This document shows positions 1-6,492 of a stretch of 11,209 nucleotides of DNA, in pieces (positions within the stretch are counted from its first letter, which is position 1; every line of letters starts with the position of its first letter). The position numbers were made by a program, and so were the translations under genes. This DNA is from Paraclostridium ghonii. Lineage in GTDB: Bacteria; Bacillota; Clostridia; Peptostreptococcales; Peptostreptococcaceae. The DNA lies in assembly GCF_023653455.1 (NCBI RefSeq), contig NZ_JAKEDR010000110.1, positions 1 to 11,209 on the forward strand, written 5' to 3'. Below the pieces are notes generated by a model. The model had not been told where the DNA came from and searched no databases. It saw only the letters and a list, made by a program, of their open reading frames with translations.

Positions 1-71
1 ATCTTGTATATATCATATTTTGAAACTTATTATTTTATCCAAAAATAACTTTTAATATACATTTTACATTT

Positions 72-100
72 ATTATACACTATTTTTTCCAAAAAGTAAA
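72..100 (-). promoter_or_regulatory. Probable leftward sigma-A promoter for a gene beyond the left edge
   Basis: Read on the minus strand there is a -35 hexamer TTTACT (95-100), a 17-nt spacer and a perfect -10 TATAAT (72-77). It points left, away from gluD, so its gene must start outside the window. An 8-bp inverted repeat, tccaaaaa (88-95) and tttttgga (103-110), covers the -35 box and could be an operator. The region is so AT-rich that a chance match is possible. Confidence 0.45.
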
Positions 101-110
101 CATTTTTGGA

Positions 111-170
111 TATATTAGTATATATTAGTATATATTTTTTTTATATGCTTTTTTTTATATGCTTTTTTTT
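111..170. repeat. Two adjacent short tandem duplications in AT-rich spacer
   Basis: The 10-mer tatattagta occurs twice head to tail at 111-130. Just after it the 14-mer atatgctttttttt occurs twice head to tail at 143-170, preceded by another T8 run. Both are exact copies and probably arose by replication slippage. No coding sequence is seen here. The T runs could vary in length between strains. Confidence 0.75.
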
Positions 171-185
171 ATTTTTTTGAAAAAC

Positions 186-231
186 AAAAAGTGTACATTT
201 ATCACTTTAAAGTGATAAATGTACACTTTTT
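186..231. terminator. Perfect 46-bp palindrome, likely bidirectional terminator of gluD
   Basis: The arm at 191-208 (gtgtacatttatcacttt) is followed immediately by its exact reverse complement at 209-226. A5 (186-190) and T5 (227-231) extend the symmetry. Read leftward from gluD, whose stop codon is 32 nt away, the hairpin is followed by a U-rich tract, as in an intrinsic terminator. The + strand also ends in T6, so it can work both ways and insulate gluD from whatever lies to the left. The absence of spacer bases means the tip must open to form a small loop. Confidence 0.8.
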
Positions 232-262
232 TATATTAAATTAATTTTTAAAATCTATTTTA

Positions 263-1561
263 TTAAGCTAAAGATGTAGCTTCTTTTTTAGCATCTTCTT
301 TAACAGGAGCTTCTGTATACCATCCTCTTAATTTCATAGCATCTGCTATTCTCTTAATTGACATCATGTATGCAGCTGTTCTCATTTCAACTTTACGTTC
401 TCCTGCTAATGACCATATTTCTTCGAAAGCTTTTTTCATTAATGCTCTTTGTTTTTCTTGAACTTCGTCAAAACTCCAATTATATCTCATTAAGTTTTGT
501 ACCCATTCAAAGTAAGAAACTGTAACTCCACCACTATTAGCTAATATATCTGGTATTAAAGTAACACCTTTTTCAAATAATATACGATCTGCTTCTGGAG
601 TAGTTGGTCCATTAGCTCCTTCACATACTATCTTAGCTTTTATATCCCCTGCATTAGCAGAAGTTATTTGATTTTCTAATGCACAAGGCATTAATATATC
701 AACGTCTGTAGTTATTACACTTTGATCTACAGCCTCAGCACCTGGGAAACCTTTTATACATCTATGTTCTTTATTATAAGCCATTAAAGCTTTCATATCT
801 ATTCCATCTTTATTACATATAGTTCCTGTATGGTCTTCTACATAGATTACTTTAGCTCCTGCTTCGTCTATGTACATACCAGCAAAACTTCCAACGTTTC
901 CAAACCCTTGAAGACCTATTGTAACGTTAGATACATCTATTCCTTTTTTCTTAGCTGCTTCCATTGCCATTATAGCAACTCCATATCCTGTAGCTTCATT
1001 TCTAGCTAAAGATCCGTAGAAATCAACTGGTTTTCCAGTAAATACTCCTGGTTGGAATTCCCCTGTAACATTTGCATATTCATCAACCATCCAAGCCATT
1101 ATTTGTCCATTTGTATTAACATCTGGAGCTGGTATATCTTCTTTTTCTCCTATTATTGGAGCTATTGCCTTAGAAAATCCTCTAGCTATTTTTTCTAATT
1201 CAGCTTGAGAGAATTCTGTAGGATCGATAGCCATACCACCTTTACCTCCGCCATAAGGTATTCCTACTACTGAACACTTGAAAGTCATCCAAGTAGATAA
1301 AGCTTTAACCTCGTCCATACAAACTGCTGGATGGAATCTCAATCCTCCTTTAAATGGTCCACAAGCATTATTGTGTTGTGATCTGTATCCTGTAAATGTT
1401 CTTATAGTTCCATCATCCATCTTAATTGGGAATGATACTTCTAGTACTCTCATTGGATTTTTTAATATTTCATATACTGCTGGATCTGCTCCTAATGCAT
1501 CACAAGCAGTTTTAACTTGAGATCTTGCTATCTCTAGAACATTTAAAGTTTTTTCAGCCAT
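263..1561 (-). CDS. gluD: NAD-type glutamate dehydrogenase
   Basis: Cytoplasmic enzyme of 432 residues that interconverts glutamate and 2-oxoglutarate plus ammonia, feeding amino-acid fermentation. Visible family motifs are KGGLRFHP (K71, substrate side), TFKCS (K95), PYGGGKGG (catalytic K107) and APDVNTNG (D147). The C-terminal half has the Rossmann loop GFGNVG (219-224), the EGANGPTTPEAD segment and SYFEWVQN. Length and domain order match bacterial hexameric GDH. The last ~15 residues form a charged, alanine-rich tail that is probably a lineage extension. The start is supported by AAGGGGG (1570-1576) 8 nt upstream. An extended -10 promoter and a 46-bp terminator suggest a mainly single-gene transcript. 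NAD rather than NADP preference is inferred from the clostridial context. The same gene in C. difficile encodes the GDH diagnostic antigen. Confidence 0.97.
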   Translation of the reverse strand: MAEKTLNVLEIARSQVKTACDALGADPAVYEILKNPMRVLEVSFPIKMDDGTIRTFTGYRSQHNNACGPFKGGLRFHPAVCMDEVKALSTWMTFKCSVVGIPYGGGKGGMAIDPTEFSQAELEKIARGFSKAIAPIIGEKEDIPAPDVNTNGQIMAWMVDEYANVTGEFQPGVFTGKPVDFYGSLARNEATGYGVAIMAMEAAKKKGIDVSNVTIGLQGFGNVGSFAGMYIDEAGAKVIYVEDHTGTICNKDGIDMKALMAYNKEHRCIKGFPGAEAVDQSVITTDVDILMPCALENQITSANAGDIKAKIVCEGANGPTTPEADRILFEKGVTLIPDILANSGGVTVSYFEWVQNLMRYNWSFDEVQEKQRALMKKAFEEIWSLAGERKVEMRTAAYMMSIKRIADAMKLRGWYTEAPVKEDAKKEATSLA

Positions 1562-1613
1562 TTCAAAAGCCCCCTTAAAAATTTTTTAATTTTTTATCCC
1601 CTTTGTTGCTTGT

Positions 1614-1629
1614 CGGAAAATGATTTCCG
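1614..1629 (-). other. Small hairpin in the gluD 5' leader
   Basis: The sequence cggaaa (1614-1619), a 4-nt loop and tttccg (1624-1629) form a 6-bp GC-containing stem about 8 nt after the predicted gluD transcription start. It could protect the 5' end of an abundant mRNA or, as DNA, be a palindromic operator just downstream of the promoter. The sequence does not decide between these. No riboswitch consensus is seen in the ~76-nt leader. Confidence 0.5.
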
Positions 1630-1643
1630 CCGCTTACAGTTTG

Positions 1644-1652
1644 ATTATAGCA
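1644..1652 (-). promoter_or_regulatory. gluD extended -10 promoter
   Basis: On the minus strand the sequence is TG-C-TATAAT, a perfect -10 hexamer (1644-1649) with the extended TG dinucleotide (1651-1652). No good -35 hexamer lies 16-18 nt upstream (best TACAAA), which fits an extended -10 promoter. The predicted start of transcription is near 1637, giving a leader of about 76 nt. The promoter sits between the stop of the P-loop/Asp23 gene and gluD. No terminator is visible upstream, so read-through into gluD is also possible. Confidence 0.7.
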
Positions 1653-1690
1653 CAGTTTTTTATCTATTTGTATAAAATTTCTATTAATTT

Positions 1691-2500
1691 TTATTTAAAA
1701 CTATTTACCCTATTTATGCTTATATCCACCCTACTCACATTTATTAAAGTGACATCATACAATGACTTTATTATGTGCTTTTGAAGCTCAACTATATTTT
1801 CAATACAGTTTAATAAATTCAATTCTAAAGTAATAAAAATTTCTAAATTTCCATTTTTATTGTTAAATTTTACAGAATTAATTTTACTTATATAGTCGAA
1901 TTTTGATAATTCAAAAAATATTATCTGATTTATAGCATTTTTCTTTATGTAGAAATTCCCCATATAACTAAATGTAGGTCGAATAATAGTTTTTTCAACT
2001 AATATAGCTTCTTTATTATCTCTTTTGAATAATCTTTTTATTGGATTTATGCTAAGTCCACTAGCAATAGATTTAACTTCTAAAGTTGGCAATGGTATTA
2101 TATGATTCCCTTTTTTTCTCCATTCTTTTGCAATATTTATTTCGTCTTGAGTTGATATATCATCAATATAAATAGTCTTATATATTTTACCTAGATTTAG
2201 CTTATTGGATATTTGATTTACCATTTTATCTGATGTTCCTATTATCAAAATAGTTTCTATATTTTCTTTCATTATTTTTGATTTAACTTCTTCTCTATGA
2301 CTATCATTATTAAATATAGCTCTTTTTACTGCTTGAATTTTAGTACTTGCTTGCTTTGCTGATATTCCAGCAATTATCTTATTCTTATGAATTAAAATTC
2401 CATCATCTATTATATAATTTATATTATTTTCATACGCTAACTCTAATGCCTTATAGCTTTTTCCAGATCCACTTTCTCCTACCAATGCATAAACCTTCAT
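1691..2500 (-). CDS. P-loop nucleotide-binding protein with C-terminal Asp23/Gls24-like domain
   Basis: Protein of 269 residues. It opens directly with a Walker A loop, GESGSGKS (8-15), then a conserved-looking NYIIDDGILI stretch (28-37), an LIIGTSDKM strand-loop (86-93) and a YIDDIST segment (111-117) that may carry Walker B-like acids. Residues ~166-265 look like an Asp23/Gls24 (alkaline-shock) domain: IRPTFSYMGNFYI, then alternating hydrophobic strands ending in VSRVDISINRV. I recall clostridial proteins of this build but no proven function. ATP or GTP binding is well supported; hydrolysis, partners and role are not. There is no signal peptide or membrane segment. The ATG at 2500 is chosen because AGGAG (2508-2512) lies 7 nt upstream and the P-loop begins at residue 8. 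The reading frame stays open upstream to 2614, but only inside the hairpin element. It lies between the CODH operon and gluD on the same strand. Confidence 0.8.
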   Translation of the reverse strand: MKVYALVGESGSGKSYKALELAYENNINYIIDDGILIHKNKIIAGISAKQASTKIQAVKRAIFNNDSHREEVKSKIMKENIETILIIGTSDKMVNQISNKLNLGKIYKTIYIDDISTQDEINIAKEWRKKGNHIIPLPTLEVKSIASGLSINPIKRLFKRDNKEAILVEKTIIRPTFSYMGNFYIKKNAINQIIFFELSKFDYISKINSVKFNNKNGNLEIFITLELNLLNCIENIVELQKHIIKSLYDVTLINVSRVDISINRVNSFK

Positions 2501-2527
2501 ATTTACACTCCTATAATATATATTTAA

Positions 2528-2658
2528 AAGGGATGTATTAGAATAGTTGGCGAAGGATAAAATAAAAGTTTTAGCGACCTTCAAAGCATTTTTCCAGCTT
2601 TGGGACCAAAACATTTATTTTATCCCTTCGCACCCCACTATCCTGAGACACACCCCTT
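2528..2658 (-). ncRNA. Candidate structured RNA: 131-nt multi-stem hairpin between operon genes
   Basis: The stretch between the oxidoreductase stop and the P-loop gene folds into one long interrupted hairpin. Arms pair as 2528-2536 with 2650-2658 (9 bp), 2541-2547 with 2637-2643 (7 bp), 2550-2566 with 2614-2631 (17 bp, one bulged base), 2568-2572 with 2608-2612 (5 bp) and 2582-2587 with 2597-2602 (6 bp, 9-nt loop). Two imperfect positions, 2533/2653 and 2542/2642, are A-C mismatches on the + strand but G-U pairs on the minus strand, favouring an RNA made in the direction of the operon. No strong U-tract follows, so it is not a classic terminator. It matches no riboswitch class I know. It could be a processing or stability element, a leader of the P-loop gene, or a mobile palindrome. 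Confidence 0.55.
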
Positions 2659-2660
2659 AA

Positions 2661-3893
2661 TTATATATTATAGCAAAACTCTCCATTTTCTTTAACACAA
2701 AAGAAATCAGAGTATCCTATATCAAATATTCTTTTTTCTAGTTCTGGTATTTCTACACTATTTTTTATTAAGTAAGTAAGGTGTCCAATATAAGAAATAT
2801 CTCCTTGTACTATCGCACCTTGAATTGTATTATCTTTTATTATAAATTTCTTATATCCAGTTGCATCCTTTCTAATCCTTACGATGCAATCCTCATCTAC
2901 CATATCAACTATTCCTACTGAAACTGTAGGTATACCTAAAAAGTTCATAGTATTTCTATATACAAATGAATCATCTATTTCTTTTTCTTTTCCCATCATA
3001 TTGTAAGCTGCTACCGTTCCTTGCTTAACAGCTAAAGGCCAAATTGCATTTTTACCAACTACATCACCTGCTGCAAATATATCTTTTGCACTTGTATTGC
3101 AATTGTCATCTATAATTATACCTCTATCATATTTTATAAACTCTTTATTTATAAAATCTGCATTAGGAATAACTCCTGTTGCTACAATTGCCATGTCACA
3201 TTCTATATAAGTTTCATCTTCTAATATTACTCCACTTATTTTTTGATGACTATCCATACAAATCTCTTTAACACTTGCACCTTTATAGAAATTCACGCCT
3301 AAATTTTTAAATTTATTTTCATATACCGATGCCGAATATTCATCTAATTGTCTATTCAATATAAATGGTTCTCTATATATTACAGATATATCTAGATTTT
3401 TATATTCTAATAATCCTATAAGAGCATCTATTCCTACAAGCCCAGCTCCTAATATGGCTATTTTTTTACAATCTTTTGCTTTTTCTTTTATTTCATAAGC
3501 ATCTTCTATATTTCTAAGTCCATACACATGTTTTGCTTTTTTTAAGTTTTTTATAGGTGGCATAGCCGATGATGCTCCTGTAGCAATTAGCAACTTATCA
3601 TATTTCATTTTTTCACCAGTCTCTAGTATAACTACTTCTTTATTTTCTACATCTATATCATTTACTGTACATGATTTTTTCCAGTTTATATTGTATTTTT
3701 CATCAAAATTATCTTCTACAAAGTTTAAGCTTTCAAGTGTTCTATGTCCAGATATAACATGGTGCAACATACATCTTGAGTAAATATGTTCATCTTTTGA
3801 TATTAATGTTATATTAGATTTTCCATCTAAATCTCTTAATACTTTTATAGCATTTATACCTGCAGCACTAGCACCCAGAATTACATAATTCAT
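2661..3893 (-). CDS. FAD-dependent NAD(P) oxidoreductase of the CODH cluster (FNOR type)
   Basis: Class-I pyridine nucleotide-disulfide type flavoprotein, 410 residues, cytoplasmic. The FAD dinucleotide fold is at the N-terminus (VILGASAAG, 4-11), followed by the ATG motif LLIATGASS (101-109), a second Rossmann loop for NAD(P) (ILGAGLVG, 147-154), IVATGVIPNADF (236-247) and the FAD-contacting DIFAAGDVVG (271-280). The C-terminal ~110 residues form the usual dimerisation domain. At the end of the second beta strand the usual acidic NADH residue is replaced (VIYRE, 171-175), which may favour NADPH. Gene clusters cooS-cooF-flavoprotein are known in several anaerobes and are thought to move electrons from CO to NAD(P). 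It overlaps the CooF-like gene by 26 nt and has its own strong site AGGAGGAG (3901-3908) 7 nt before ATG. The exact acceptor is not determined by sequence. Confidence 0.88.
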   Translation of the reverse strand: MNYVILGASAAGINAIKVLRDLDGKSNITLISKDEHIYSRCMLHHVISGHRTLESLNFVEDNFDEKYNINWKKSCTVNDIDVENKEVVILETGEKMKYDKLLIATGASSAMPPIKNLKKAKHVYGLRNIEDAYEIKEKAKDCKKIAILGAGLVGIDALIGLLEYKNLDISVIYREPFILNRQLDEYSASVYENKFKNLGVNFYKGASVKEICMDSHQKISGVILEDETYIECDMAIVATGVIPNADFINKEFIKYDRGIIIDDNCNTSAKDIFAAGDVVGKNAIWPLAVKQGTVAAYNMMGKEKEIDDSFVYRNTMNFLGIPTVSVGIVDMVDEDCIVRIRKDATGYKKFIIKDNTIQGAIVQGDISYIGHLTYLIKNSVEIPELEKRIFDIGYSDFFCVKENGEFCYNI

Positions 3894-4338
3894 TGCTTAC
3901 CTCCTCCTGTAGCACTATTGCTCCAGTTGGACAATTAGCTACACACTTTGGATATCCTATATTTTCACACATATCACATTTTAAAATAGTTTGCTTTGTC
4001 TTATCGTCTGGTTTTAAAACTCCATATGGACATGCCATAACACACATATAACAAACTCCACATTTATCTTTGTCGTAACTTACAATTTTACTTTCTTTAT
4101 TTTTCGTCATAGCTCCACTCATGCATGTTGATACACACTCTGGAGTTTCACAATGTCTACAAATAATAGGGACTGGATTGTTGAATTTATCTAACTCTAT
4201 ATGATTTCTGCTGTCGTTATCTAAGTCTTCTAAGTCTAAAGAGTATATATCTTTTTGTAAATCGTTTCTCAACATGCATGCTAAAACACAGCTCTTACAT
4301 CCGGTACATAATTCTTTATTTATTAGAATCCTATGCAT
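3868..4338 (-). CDS. cooF: CooF-like polyferredoxin, four [4Fe-4S] clusters
   Basis: Electron-transfer protein of 156 residues in the HycB/CooF/DmsB-like family. Four cysteine sets are visible: C11-C14-C17-C21, C60-C63-C68-C72, C93-C96-C99-C103 and C121-C124-C132-C136. This fits four [4Fe-4S] clusters arranged as two pseudo-symmetric pairs. Two further cysteines (C152, C156) close the C-terminus. It should accept electrons from CooS and hand them to the flavoprotein encoded next. There is no signal peptide, so it acts in the cytoplasm. The ATG at 4338 overlaps the cooS stop by 8 nt and the gene end overlaps the flavoprotein start by 26 nt, so the three genes are probably translationally coupled. 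The cooF name rests on context as much as sequence; other HycB-like ferredoxins are very similar. Confidence 0.88.
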   Translation of the reverse strand: MHRILINKELCTGCKSCVLACMLRNDLQKDIYSLDLEDLDNDSRNHIELDKFNNPVPIICRHCETPECVSTCMSGAMTKNKESKIVSYDKDKCGVCYMCVMACPYGVLKPDDKTKQTILKCDMCENIGYPKCVANCPTGAIVLQEEVSNELCNSGC

Positions 4339-6232
4339 AACTTTCCACTTCCTTTAGCCCTAATTTTTCTCTTCTGTCTATAATTATTTTTTCTAGTGTA
4401 TCTGCCGAAGATATAATTTCTGAGTCAACAATTACATGTCCTCCTGTGATATCTTTTAGCTGTTCAGTTAAAACTTCTGTTACTAATTTCCCACCCGTTA
4501 TAAATGGAGGTAATGCTAAGTGAAGAGGTAATCCTAATGCCAATCCAAACGCTCCATCAGCTAAAGCTTGCTCTTCTAACCATTGAGGTGCAGAAAGAAC
4601 CAATGGAAGTTGAGGTATGTCTATTCCCAACTCTCTAGCTAGTTCAGTTGCAACTATTTCAAGTCTTCCTATAGCTAAACATGGTCCAAAGTTTAGTACA
4701 GGTGGTATTCCTAAAGATTTACAAACTTCTTTTAAATTTTCCCCTGCTAATTCTTCTGCTCCAGGAGACATTAATCCTACATTTTCCAAACCTCCTGTTG
4801 AACATCCTGCAGATAAAACAATTATATCTCTTTTTATAAGTTCTTTAGTTAATTCTACAGTAAATACATCATGCCCTTTTGCTGTCATATTTGAACATCC
4901 AACAACTGCTGCTATTCCTTTGATTTTACCCTCTGCAATTAAGTTTATAAGAGGTTTCCATGAATCACCTAAGAAAGCTTTTAAGTTCTTTTCACTTACA
5001 CCTGTTAATGAATCCTCATGTCCATGGTCACTTGGTATATCTATTTCAATTGAACCTCTTCTTAATTTGTAACTTTGTAGAGCCTCATTTATTAGTTTTT
5101 CTGAAATTGATTCTATGTTTTCTCTATCAAATGGAACATACTCTGCATTTACTTTTTTAGCTACATCATCTAAACAAACCATCTTAACTTTATATTTATC
5201 TGCTATAGGCTCTATCCCTGGTATGGTACAGTTAAATTCAGATGCTATCATATCTATTGCACCCGTAGAAAGTACTGCCTCACTTGTAAAGTTATTTCCT
5301 GCATGACCTGCAAATACTTCTTGATAGTGTTCCCCTCTTAATTGTAAGTCTTGCCCTACACAAGTACATCCAACTAATCTAAATCCTTTTGCTCCTGCAT
5401 CTTTTGCTAATTTAACAACATCTTCATCTTTTAATCTATCTTGGAAATGCGCAAACGTTGAATGTTGATGTCCCGTTATCATTATGTTTATGTAGTCTTT
5501 ATCTATAACTCTAAATCCTACTGGAGCAGTTCTTATAACTGGTTCCCCTAAAATAACATCATTTAAAAGGTTCGTTAATGTTAACCCGTATAAACCTGTA
5601 GATATTCCTAAATTCAAGCAATTAATAAGCATATCAACAGGATCACTATTTAGATTTGTAGATGATTTTACTATTGCATCAAAAACTTCAGATTTAGCAC
5701 CACCTGGCATTATGCCTATTTCTTTCCATTTTTTCACTCTTGGAGCATAAGCTATTTTTTCTACTAATTCCATTTTTTCATCTCTAGCTTTATATAAATC
5801 ATCTAAAACTTTTTGTGCAACTTTTATACATTTTTCATGTCTATCATTAGCTTCAACTCCAAATATTTCAGCTAAATCATCTATTGTTTTTTCTCCTTTT
5901 ATTGTTCCTTTGTCTTCACCTAATTTTTTTAAGTTTCTAGCTGTATTTTCTACAACGTGTAAATAACATGCAGCTCCACTTGCAACTGCTCTTAAAAAGT
6001 TTCTCGCAACTATCGTATCTGCATCTGCTCCACATATACCTCTTGGTGATTTTGGTGTTATTCTACATGGCCCATTTGCACATAATCTACAACATACTCC
6101 TTGTAATCCAAATCCACACTTAATCTTTTGATCTTCCGTTCTATGGAATGCCGTTTCCACATCCTTAGAAGCTACAAAACTTTCTAATCTTTTATCTGCA
6201 CTTTCGCACATTTTACAACTAACACACGACAT
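4331..6232 (-). CDS. cooS: Anaerobic Ni-Fe carbon monoxide dehydrogenase, catalytic subunit
   Basis: Homodimeric CODH of 633 residues; the family interconverts CO and CO2. Cysteines for the D cluster (C39, C47) and B cluster (C48, C51, C56, C67) are present. All C-cluster ligands can be aligned: H255 in GHQHS, C291 in CTCVGQD, C335, C446 in GCSN, C477 in AGCSTGG and C518 in GPCLA. Two departures stand out: the usual His-rich tract after GAA reads CYLHVVENTARN, and the usual WMHEKAVAIG reads WLEEQALADG, so the catalytic lysine appears as Q555. An extra C3-C6-C9 motif sits at the N-terminus. I start at ATG 6232 because AGGGGG (6242-6247) is 9 nt upstream and the numbering then matches C. hydrogenoformans CODH-II. 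A TTG two codons earlier is only 3 nt from that site. First gene of an overlapping operon; no cooC maturation gene is in the window. Confidence 0.95.
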   Translation of the reverse strand: MSCVSCKMCESADKRLESFVASKDVETAFHRTEDQKIKCGFGLQGVCCRLCANGPCRITPKSPRGICGADADTIVARNFLRAVASGAACYLHVVENTARNLKKLGEDKGTIKGEKTIDDLAEIFGVEANDRHEKCIKVAQKVLDDLYKARDEKMELVEKIAYAPRVKKWKEIGIMPGGAKSEVFDAIVKSSTNLNSDPVDMLINCLNLGISTGLYGLTLTNLLNDVILGEPVIRTAPVGFRVIDKDYINIMITGHQHSTFAHFQDRLKDEDVVKLAKDAGAKGFRLVGCTCVGQDLQLRGEHYQEVFAGHAGNNFTSEAVLSTGAIDMIASEFNCTIPGIEPIADKYKVKMVCLDDVAKKVNAEYVPFDRENIESISEKLINEALQSYKLRRGSIEIDIPSDHGHEDSLTGVSEKNLKAFLGDSWKPLINLIAEGKIKGIAAVVGCSNMTAKGHDVFTVELTKELIKRDIIVLSAGCSTGGLENVGLMSPGAEELAGENLKEVCKSLGIPPVLNFGPCLAIGRLEIVATELARELGIDIPQLPLVLSAPQWLEEQALADGAFGLALGLPLHLALPPFITGGKLVTEVLTEQLKDITGGHVIVDSEIISSADTLEKIIIDRREKLGLKEVESYA

Positions 6233-6275
6233 AAACAATTTCCCCCTAAATTTATTTTAATAGTAATCTTTTCTA

Positions 6276-6303
6276 TATATACCATCTATTGTTAATGTTT
6301 AAA
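6276..6303 (-). promoter_or_regulatory. Probable cooS operon promoter
   Basis: On the minus strand TTTAAA (6298-6303), a 16-nt spacer and TATATA (6276-6281) form a plausible sigma-A promoter about 45 nt before the cooS start. Neither hexamer is perfect. Its position is supported by the Rex-like site that overlaps the -35 box and spacer, which is where a repressor would block RNA polymerase. Confidence 0.5.
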
Positions 6304-6306
6304 CAT
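6289..6306. promoter_or_regulatory. Rex-like operator at the cooS promoter
   Basis: TTGTTAATGTTTAAACAT matches 12 of 14 fixed positions of the clostridial Rex consensus TTGTTAA-N4-TTAACAA as I remember it; the left half-site is perfect and the right differs at two positions. It overlaps the predicted -35 and spacer of the cooS promoter. Rex is encoded nearby, and its release at high NADH/NAD would switch on the CODH operon. The same bases include a perfect 12-bp palindrome, ATGTTTAAACAT (6295-6306), so a different palindrome-binding regulator cannot be excluded. Confidence 0.6.
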
Positions 6307-6463
6307 GTTTTCGAAAAAGTTTTCCTATTTTTTTAAAACTTATTTAATGTTTAATTTTCACTTCCATAATCCATCAATCCACATATATACTGATAGATTA
6401 TATTATTTGTCACAATAACTCACTTTGTGTAAAATATTTGTTGTTTTGTATTCATTCTAATTA

Positions 6464-6492
6464 TTGTTATATATATTTTTTTTTGATATAAT
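6464..6492 (+). promoter_or_regulatory. Ferredoxin gene promoter
   Basis: TTGTTA (6464-6469), a 17-nt spacer and a perfect TATAAT (6487-6492) make a strong sigma-A promoter. The predicted start near 6499 gives a leader of about 35 nt. AGGAGG (6519-6524) then sits 9 nt before the ATG. This suggests high constitutive expression, usual for the housekeeping ferredoxin. No full Rex site is seen on this promoter. Confidence 0.75.

Noticed and set aside
1278..1520. Rightward open frame opposite gluD
   Set aside because: Mirror of the conserved GDH coding sequence, with no ribosome binding site or family resemblance.
2347..2541. Rightward open frame opposite the P-loop gene
   Set aside because: No ribosome binding site; overlaps the conserved P-loop coding region and the hairpin element.
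2501..2614. In-frame N-terminal extension of the P-loop/Asp23 protein by 38 residues
   Set aside because: The extension lies in the hairpin element, has no ribosome binding site, and would displace the P-loop from the N-terminus. ATG 2500 has AGGAG 7 nt upstream.
2528..2658. Known riboswitch or T-box leader
   Set aside because: I looked for T-box, cyclic di-GMP, cobalamin, ZTP and nickel/cobalt hallmarks and found none; the fold is a single long hairpin.
4617..5306. Rightward open frames opposite cooS
   Set aside because: They are antisense to a strongly conserved enzyme, have no ribosome binding sites and encode no recognisable protein.
6233..6238. TTG start for cooS two codons upstream of the ATG
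   Set aside because: The AGGGGG site would be only 3 nt from the TTG, while it is 9 nt from the ATG at 6232. Cysteine numbering also fits the ATG.
6410..6445. Additional Rex or Fnr-type site around ttgtcacaataa and tttgtgtaaaat
   Set aside because: The half-sites resemble TTGTGA-like boxes but are not arranged as a spaced palindrome, and they fall between the two promoters.
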